From FEN-987 sp964598845 (lineage in GTDB: Archaea; Thermoproteota; Bathyarchaeia; 40CM-2-53-6), in contig CAZRDM010000010.1 of assembly GCA_964598845.1 (NCBI GenBank), forward strand, positions 1 to 64,000: a stretch of 64,000 bases of DNA. The letters are read 5' to 3'. Positions within the stretch are counted from its first letter, which is position 1, and each line of letters starts with the position of its first letter. A program made the translations under genes and the position numbers. Below are positions 58,420 through 64,000 of the stretch, piece after piece. The notes beneath the pieces were generated by a model. That model made no database searches, had not been told where the DNA came from, and was given only the letters and a program-made list of their open reading frames with translations.

Positions 58420-61400
58420 TTGCCAAGAAGAAGGAAACTTGGAGGAGTATCATCCAAACCCGCAAAGCCGAAAGTCAGATACAAGAGGACTTCGCAAATC
58501 GGCATCACGGAAGGCAGGAGAGCGGATGGCTTACTGCTTCACGCAGACCTTCTACGAAAGAGCTTCAACAGTGCCAAGGACGCCCTCTTCGTCCTTGACG
58601 CCAAGGTTCCCCCCGTCATACTAGAATGCAATCAAGCGGCGTCCAAAATCTTTGGATACAACAAGTCTGAGATGGTAGGCAGAACGACGGCTTTTCTTCA
58701 CGTAAGCAGCGAAAGCCTCAGAAAGTTCCAAGCTCAACTCTACCCAGCGATTAAGAAGAATGAGTACTTCAGCTTCGACTATCAAATGAAGCGCAAAGAT
58801 GGCTCCGTGTTCCCCTCGGACCACACGGTGACGCCGCTTCTAGACGACCATGGGAAGCGAATAGGCTGGGTTAGTGTTGTAAGAGACTTAACAGAACAGA
58901 GGCAGGCGGAGGAGACACTGCGGGAGAGTGAGGAGAAGTATAGGGCACTAGTAGAGAATTCGCCCAACATGATTGGAATCCTCCAGGATGGGATTCTGAA
59001 ATACGTTAACAAGACTGGGCTCGAAAGGTTGGGTTGGAACTACGAAGAGATCACTTCACCTTCCTTTGACCCAATAGAGAATGTGGTTGCTGAGAGATTC
59101 AGAAGTCTGGTCAAAGAGAATGTCGGCAGAAGGCTGCGTGGTGAAGACATTCCACCTTATGAGATAAGCCTAGTCACTAGGGACGGCTCTGAAATCTGCG
59201 TAGTGGTTCGAGGGGCAAGAATCACCTACAAAGGCAGGCCTGCGGACGAGTTCGTCTTCATCGACATTACTGAACGTAAGCAGATGCAGCAAGAGCTCTT
59301 AAGGTCTAATCAATTCTTGACGAGCGTCATAGAGAATGCGGATGTCTGGCTTGATGTGCTAGACGAGAAAGAACGCGTCCTAATCTGGAACAGGGCTGCA
59401 GAAGTTGCGAGCGGCTATTCTCGAGAAGAGGTCGTGGGACACTGGAAGATATGGGAATGGCTCTACCCAGATCAAGAATACCGAAAGCAGATCACTGAAA
59501 CTGTCGCCGACATACTGCAACATGGAAGGGTTGACACGAATGTTGAGACAAAGATCAGGCGGAAGGACGGGGAGACTAGGATAATATCTTGGAACGATCG
59601 GGCCCTAACTGACTCGGATGGCAAGGCGATCGGGACTATCGCAATCGGGCACGACATTACTGAACTGAGGGAGATGCAAGACGAGCTTGAACGCTACTCC
59701 AAGCACCTGAAGGAATCTGAGGAGAAGTTGAGGGCACTCCATCAACACGCGTTGCAGCTGGGCTCCGCCAGCAATATCGAGGAGATCGCGGAGAGTACAC
59801 TGGATGCAATCCAATTTGCCCTCGGATTCGATGTCGCTGATGTCTACCTCGTTGCCGGAGATTGTCTGCGAGTGAGAGGAACGAGGGGAGCACCAACAGG
59901 ATTATCTGAAGAACACCTTAACGGACGCGGCTTGGTGGCGAAAGCTGCGAGAAGCCAGGCAACAATTCGAGTATCGGACACGACCAAAGAACCGGACTAT
60001 GTTGATAGAAAAGGATGGGATTGGACGGGGCCTCACACGATGCTTTCGGAGCTTGCCGTACCCGTAGTAGTGGACGCAGAAACTGTTGCCGTCCTGAACG
60101 CCGAAAGCATTCGTCTTGATGCCTTCTCTAGCGAAGACCAGAGACTCCTCGAAACATTGGCGGCTCACGTTGGATCCGAAATGCACCGTCTGAAACGCGG
60201 GCAAGAACTTGAGACGTATTCAAAACATCTTGAGGAGCTTGTGGAAGAACGCACCAAGAGACTTCTCGAGAGTGAGGAAAGATATCGATCCATAGTTCAG
60301 AACATTCCAGCCATGGTGTGGACTTCCAGCGAGAAGGGCGATGCAGTATTCATCACGCCAAATGTGAAAGAACTTCACGGCTATACCCCAGAGGAAGTCT
60401 ACACTGGTGGCCAGCCCGTCTGGTCCAAGCACATACATCCAGATGACAGAGCGAAGTTGAGCGAAGGGTACGAGGCGCTCTTCACTGATGGAAGAGTGTT
60501 CGATGTCGAATACAGGTATCAACGACCTGATGGCAAGTGGCTGTACTTGAATGATCGGGCTGACTTGGTGTACGAGAAAGACGGGGTAAGATACACGGAT
60601 GGAGTCACGACGGATATCACCGAACGCAAGAAGATTGAGACCGCTCTACGTGAGTCCGAGGAGAGGTTCAGAGGAATCGCTGAGAGAAGCGTTGATGGAA
60701 TCTTCGAGGTTGATCTTGAGGGTCGCTTGACTTACGCTTCCCCGGCGGTGGAGAGGATCTTGGGTTACGAGCTCGGGGAAGTGGTTGGGACACTTTTCCA
60801 CAAGTACCTGTCTACATCGGAGCTTCCGAAGGCCGCTTCAAGTCTGAGTAGTCTGAGAGACGGAAAGAATGTCGAGGGCGTAGAGTTTTGTGCTCTGAAG
60901 AGAGACGGGTCTCAGGTTTTCGTTGAGATCGGCTGCTCTCCAATTGTCACGGGCGCAAAGGTTGTTGGTGCCCAAGGAATCATCAGGGACACAACTGAAC
61001 GGAGGAAGACGGAGGAGCGTCTTCACCAAGCTGAGCGGTTTGCTGTGATCGGAGAAACAGCGACAATGGTTGGGCACGACCTCCGTAACCCGTTGCAAGG
61101 AATAGCGGGGGCTGCATACAATATAAGAAAACAACTACGGAATGCACCTGACCCATCCACGAAAGAGATGCTCGCAGTCATTGACAACGGAGTTGAATAC
61201 GCAAATGGAATCATCAATGACCTGTTGGAGTTTTCAAGAGAAATACAACTCCAACGATTCCCCGCTACACCAAGATCAATGGTAACGCAAACGCTCAAAG
61301 AAGTTAAGGTCCCAGACAACATCCGAATAGACGATACGACAGTAGATGCTCCAGAGATTCTTGTGGACGAACCGAAGATTAGACGTGCACTTATGAACCT

Positions 61401-61695
61401 GATCAAGAACGCCATCGATGCGATGCCGGAAGGAGGAAAATTGTCAGTATCTAGCGTGAATTCAGAGAGCGAAGTGTCGATAACTGTCAGCGATACGGGA
61501 TCTGGAATTGCCCAAGACCAAATGGAGAAGATTGGGACGCTGCTCTATACAACCAAGGCGAAGGGGATAGGACTAGGACTGCCAATCTGCAAGCGAATTG
61601 TTGAAGCCCATGGGGGCTCAATGTCGGTTGAGAGCATTGTGGGAAAGGGAACAACCTTCACGCTGAAACTTCCAATCGGAGGTGAACCATCATGA
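58420..61695 (+). CDS. Multi-PAS/GAF sensor histidine kinase
   Basis: A 1091-residue soluble kinase from TTG 58420, without membrane helices. In order: PAS at about 35-160 (HVSSESLRKFQ), PAS 170-290, PAS 295-425, GAF about 440-600 (LQLGSASNIEEIAESTLD), PAS 615-745, PAS 745-870, then the dimerisation domain with GHDLRNPLQG (phospho-His about 885) and the HATPase with NLIKNAIDAMPEGG, DTGSGI and GIGLGLPICKRIV. The GAF domain and absence of membrane helices suggest cytoplasmic sensing of small molecules, light or redox state. The cognate regulator overlaps its end. Confidence 0.93.
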   Translation: MPRRRKLGGVSSKPAKPKVRYKRTSQIGITEGRRADGLLLHADLLRKSFNSAKDALFVLDAKVPPVILECNQAASKIFGYNKSEMVGRTTAFLHVSSESLRKFQAQLYPAIKKNEYFSFDYQMKRKDGSVFPSDHTVTPLLDDHGKRIGWVSVVRDLTEQRQAEETLRESEEKYRALVENSPNMIGILQDGILKYVNKTGLERLGWNYEEITSPSFDPIENVVAERFRSLVKENVGRRLRGEDIPPYEISLVTRDGSEICVVVRGARITYKGRPADEFVFIDITERKQMQQELLRSNQFLTSVIENADVWLDVLDEKERVLIWNRAAEVASGYSREEVVGHWKIWEWLYPDQEYRKQITETVADILQHGRVDTNVETKIRRKDGETRIISWNDRALTDSDGKAIGTIAIGHDITELREMQDELERYSKHLKESEEKLRALHQHALQLGSASNIEEIAESTLDAIQFALGFDVADVYLVAGDCLRVRGTRGAPTGLSEEHLNGRGLVAKAARSQATIRVSDTTKEPDYVDRKGWDWTGPHTMLSELAVPVVVDAETVAVLNAESIRLDAFSSEDQRLLETLAAHVGSEMHRLKRGQELETYSKHLEELVEERTKRLLESEERYRSIVQNIPAMVWTSSEKGDAVFITPNVKELHGYTPEEVYTGGQPVWSKHIHPDDRAKLSEGYEALFTDGRVFDVEYRYQRPDGKWLYLNDRADLVYEKDGVRYTDGVTTDITERKKIETALRESEERFRGIAERSVDGIFEVDLEGRLTYASPAVERILGYELGEVVGTLFHKYLSTSELPKAASSLSSLRDGKNVEGVEFCALKRDGSQVFVEIGCSPIVTGAKVVGAQGIIRDTTERRKTEERLHQAERFAVIGETATMVGHDLRNPLQGIAGAAYNIRKQLRNAPDPSTKEMLAVIDNGVEYANGIINDLLEFSREIQLQRFPATPRSMVTQTLKEVKVPDNIRIDDTTVDAPEILVDEPKIRRALMNLIKNAIDAMPEGGKLSVSSVNSESEVSITVSDTGSGIAQDQMEKIGTLLYTTKAKGIGLGLPICKRIVEAHGGSMSVESIVGKGTTFTLKLPIGGEPS

Positions 61696-62174
61696 GTGAA
61701 GACGAAAAAGGCAGAATACTTGTCATAGACGACGATGAGGGAATACGTAAAGTCGTCAGTGCGGCATTGAAAAGTGAGGGTTACCTAGTGGACACAGCGA
61801 GCAATGCGAAGGAAGCCATTGAGAAATCCCAGACCAACTTCTACAACCTGGCGCTCATAGATATCCGCCTACCAGACATGGACGGCACAGAACTTCTGAC
61901 CGCCATGAAGGAAACAACCCCAGAGATGATGAAGATCATTCTTACCGGCTACCCGGCACTACAGAACGCCGTAGAAGCAGTAAACAAAGGCGCCCACGCC
62001 TATTTGGTAAAGCCAGTCAACATGGACGAACTGCTTCGAACAGTCGAAGAGCATCTGAAAAAACAAAGCGAACTGAAGGAATATGGCCAGGAAAGGCTAG
62101 CTCAATTCGTGGAGACACGTTTCAAACAACTGCAAACAGAACTCGACACCCCAAAGACGACGAACAAAGAGTAA
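61692..62174 (+). CDS. Response regulator, receiver domain with short tail
   Basis: A 160-residue protein from ATG 61692, overlapping the kinase end by ATGA. The receiver has the acidic pair in VIDDDEGI, the phospho-Asp in LALIDIRLPDMDG, T in IILTGYP and K in YLVKPVN. After about residue 125 only a charged helix follows, with no DNA-binding output domain. It may act on other proteins or compete for phosphate. Confidence 0.93.
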   Translation: MSEDEKGRILVIDDDEGIRKVVSAALKSEGYLVDTASNAKEAIEKSQTNFYNLALIDIRLPDMDGTELLTAMKETTPEMMKIILTGYPALQNAVEAVNKGAHAYLVKPVNMDELLRTVEEHLKKQSELKEYGQERLAQFVETRFKQLQTELDTPKTTNKE

Positions 62175-62216
62175 CTCCAACGACAATGCTGCATTTCAGC
62201 CCCGTTGGGTCCAACT

Positions 62217-62525
62217 CTAGCCTCCATTCAACGAACGGGAACAATTTGGTTCTTGATCTTTGATCTTGCCGTTCACATGCACATCGGTCTCGTAGAACTC
62301 TAACAAGGATCTGAGGGCAGCTCGCATGTGGAATGCTGCTGAAAGACTCTTCTGAGCGAGGGGCGCCAATCTGCCTTTGATCTGTATGACGACCTCTAGA
62401 GGCTGCTGCAGAGCTGGGTCCATGAAAAGCTTGGGTGTCTCGTCTTCCAGAAATTCATAAAGGCGTTTGGCATAGTAGCCTTTGGTTGTGGGTTTGATGT
62501 CCGATCCGTCTAGCCAACCCTTCAC
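62217..62525 (-). pseudogene. Truncated tyrosine-recombinase (core-binding domain) remnant
   Basis: About 102-115 residues resembling the SAM-like N-terminal domain of archaeal integrases: KGWLDGSDIKPTTKGYYAKRLYEFLEDE, FHMRAALRSLLEFYETDVHVNGKI. The catalytic domain with the R-H-R-Y residues does not follow; the frame ends at 62217. This looks like the residue of a mobile element. It could also be a stand-alone core-binding-like protein. Confidence 0.5.
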
Positions 62526-62611
62526 CTCTAGGAGTTCCTGGAATCGTTCGATCCGCTCACGCTTTCAGGCTTTGACTTTTGTTCTTGGCGCAGACTTGCT
62601 GGGCTAGTTGG

Positions 62612-63367
62612 ATGAAAGCGGCGTTCCTCGTGATCCTCGTAGTCGTAACCTATGGGGTTACAGTCACTGCTTTCTGGATGACCTCTCCTAAGAGCTTGAC
62701 AATCTATCCCAGCATGGATAGTTACAGTTGGCAATCTATCCCGCACGCCAATAACGGCGGTTCCAACAATTTCGAGATAACTTCGGCAAGTCAAGAGTTG
62801 AATAAGAACATGAGAGGATGGTTAGCCTTCAACATCTCAGCTATCCCGTCCGGTATTTGGGTCATCAACGCCGAGCTACGCCTGAGGATATGGCACAAAA
62901 CTACAAGCGAGCCATCCGAGCTGATTGGAGATAGCACTGGTCGAATATACGCGGTCTATCGTTTGACGCAGCCTTGGACAGAATATGGAATAACTTGGGC
63001 AAATCAACCAGCCTACACCGAAGAACACCATACGACCGCCGCTGTCCCACCCGGTCAAGGTGGGTGGGAGGGTCCGATACTCTGGATGGAATGGGACATA
63101 CCGGACATTGTGAAGGATTGGCTTTCGGGAGCAGGCAACTACGGAGTCTTGGTTCGCGATATGCAAGAGAACTCTACGATACTCTACTCCACTCAATTCT
63201 TCACGCGCGACCAAGTTCCGAACTCTGGATACTATCCAAGACTCATTGTAACCTATGTAACTCCACAGGAAGTAGCCCTTTTCAGTATCGTCCTGATCCT
63301 AGAAGGATTCCTTATCATCAGTATCTGGCGAAGGAGAGAAAGTCCACGTGCACAGTCAGAAGTGTGA
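62612..63367 (+). CDS. DNRLRE-domain surface protein with two membrane anchors
   Basis: 251 residues from ATG 62612. A membrane helix (AAFLVILVVVTYGVTVTAFW) is followed by the domain LTIYPSMDSY, RGWLAFNISAIPSGIWVINAELRLRIW, YRLTQPWTEYGITWANQP and WDIPDIVKDWLSGAGNYGVLV, the hallmark of DNRLRE/disaggregatase-related (CBM96-like) beta-sandwiches. A second helix near the C-terminus (VALFSIVLILEGFLIISIW) is followed by RRRE. It is probably attached to the surface and binds polysaccharide. Confidence 0.8.
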   Translation: MKAAFLVILVVVTYGVTVTAFWMTSPKSLTIYPSMDSYSWQSIPHANNGGSNNFEITSASQELNKNMRGWLAFNISAIPSGIWVINAELRLRIWHKTTSEPSELIGDSTGRIYAVYRLTQPWTEYGITWANQPAYTEEHHTTAAVPPGQGGWEGPILWMEWDIPDIVKDWLSGAGNYGVLVRDMQENSTILYSTQFFTRDQVPNSGYYPRLIVTYVTPQEVALFSIVLILEGFLIISIWRRRESPRAQSEV

Positions 63368-63376
63368 TGATGCTAG

Positions 63377-64000
63377 ATGGGTCGTTTGGCTGAGGGAGCT
63401 AGAAACGCAGTAGAAGTCTGTATGGCGGTCAAACGAGGAGAACATGTACTGATTCTGACCGACCGAGAAACTATCGAAGTTGGAGAAGCCATTCGGGATG
63501 CAGCCGAGGAGGCATCCGGAAGCAACGTGAAATTGCTCATAATGGAAGACTACACGGACCGACCGGCAAGGGAACTACCTAAGCCTGTTCTTGGGATGAT
63601 TCCTTGGGCGGATGTCACCTTCTACGCTGCCCGGAGCAAACCCGGAGAACTCGCAATCCGAGAACCCTTCATTCGAACGGCAGTAAGGTACGCGCGGCAC
63701 GCACACATGCCCAACATCACAAGGGAACTGATGGAAACCGGTATGTGCGCTGACTATCTGAAAATCTCAGACCTGACTAACAAGCTAGAGGCCGTGGTGA
63801 AGGGGCGCCGGAAAGCCAAGGTCACGAACAATGTTGGATCAGATCTTGATGCAGAGTTCAATTCTTCTTGGAAGTGGAAGGTCTCTGACGGATTGTACCA
63901 TAAGAAAGGAATGTGGGGAAATCTTCCTGAGGGTGAGATTTACACAGCGGCCTACAGAGCAAATGGCACGATGATCATTGACGAACTCGGAGACTGGTTC
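63377..64000 (+). CDS. M29/COG2309-type aminopeptidase, N-terminal part
   Basis: The frame opens at ATG 63377, 9 bp after the surface protein gene, and runs off the window (208 codons seen). AVKRGEHVLILTDRETIEVGEAI, WADVTFYAARSKPGELAIREPFI and LEAVVKGRRKAKVTNNVGSDLDAEF match the N-terminal part of the aminopeptidase T/AmpS family, cocatalytic metal-dependent enzymes; the metal ligands lie mostly in the missing C-terminal half. So activity is not checked. Confidence 0.75.
   Translation, partial: MGRLAEGARNAVEVCMAVKRGEHVLILTDRETIEVGEAIRDAAEEASGSNVKLLIMEDYTDRPARELPKPVLGMIPWADVTFYAARSKPGELAIREPFIRTAVRYARHAHMPNITRELMETGMCADYLKISDLTNKLEAVVKGRRKAKVTNNVGSDLDAEFNSSWKWKVSDGLYHKKGMWGNLPEGEIYTAAYRANGTMIIDELGDWF

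Overview
The window reads as a mid-GC chromosome segment of a TACK-group archaeon, most plausibly Bathyarchaeia or a Thaumarchaeota-related lineage. Archaeal markers are a TATA-binding protein, class I CCA-adding enzyme, ThpR, RNase Z, TrmG10-type tRNA methyltransferase, ribosomal protein L38e, AMP phosphorylase, type II GAPDH, archaeal-type signal peptidase, geranylgeranyl reductase, a probable tetraether-lipid synthase and TATA-box promoters. L38e and domains resembling thaumarchaeal DUF6659 and NitrOD5 point to TACK. The lineage call is inference; no 16S rRNA is present. TTG starts are common, and two highly conserved genes (TBP and AMP phosphorylase) appear to start at CTG.

Layout. 0-1.1 kb: edge of a ribbon-helix-helix gene, tRNA-derived fragments around a SnoaL-like gene, and an interrupted tRNA gene. 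1.1-7 kb: RNA metabolism (kinase, cca, thpR, UPF0200, exosome-like RNA-binding protein, rnz, trmG10). 7-13.8 kb: an exported zinc-ribbon protein, moaE, TrmB-like regulator, MFS transporter, nitroreductase and an unknown. 13.9-18 kb: membrane-lipid island (geranylgeranyl reductase, Tes-like radical SAM enzyme, thioesterase). 18.4-28.7 kb: regulators, signal peptidase, TBP and a surface-protein island (metzincin-like protease, PKD protein, two giant WAVG-repeat proteins with C-terminal anchors and an RHH regulator between them). 29-32.3 kb: MoaD/ThiS-like protein, LarE and LarB (nickel-pincer cofactor) and malate dehydrogenase. 32.5-36.6 kb: zinc ribbon, SerK-like protein, L38e, a decayed glycosyltransferase and AMP phosphorylase. 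36.6-39.4 kb: TldD/TldE. 39.8 kb: tRNA-Val with an intron, abutting a sialidase remnant. 40-50 kb: GAPDH, PEP synthase, an RHH-nucleotidyltransferase fusion, a histone-deacetylase-family protein, a frameshifted HesB/IscA gene, GMP synthetase and gamma carbonic anhydrase. 50-56 kb: thioredoxin, acyl-CoA dehydrogenase, membrane proteins, an Rpn11/CSN5-like JAMM protease and an HD hydrolase. 57.8-62.2 kb: AbrB, NitrOD5-like protein, a multi-PAS histidine kinase and a response regulator. The right end has an integrase remnant, a DNRLRE-type surface protein and the start of an M29-type aminopeptidase.

Together the genes combine gluconeogenic and AMP-salvage metabolism, tetraether membrane synthesis, protein quality control and a large investment in anchored surface proteins. 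The most unusual items are the pair of WAVG-repeat proteins with a shared C-terminal motif, the tandem TATA boxes and CTG start of TBP, the RHH-nucleotidyltransferase fusion, the 181-nt interrupted tRNA gene and the traces of integration at tRNA 3' ends. Two frameshifts and several gene remnants suggest either real decay or base errors in the assembly.
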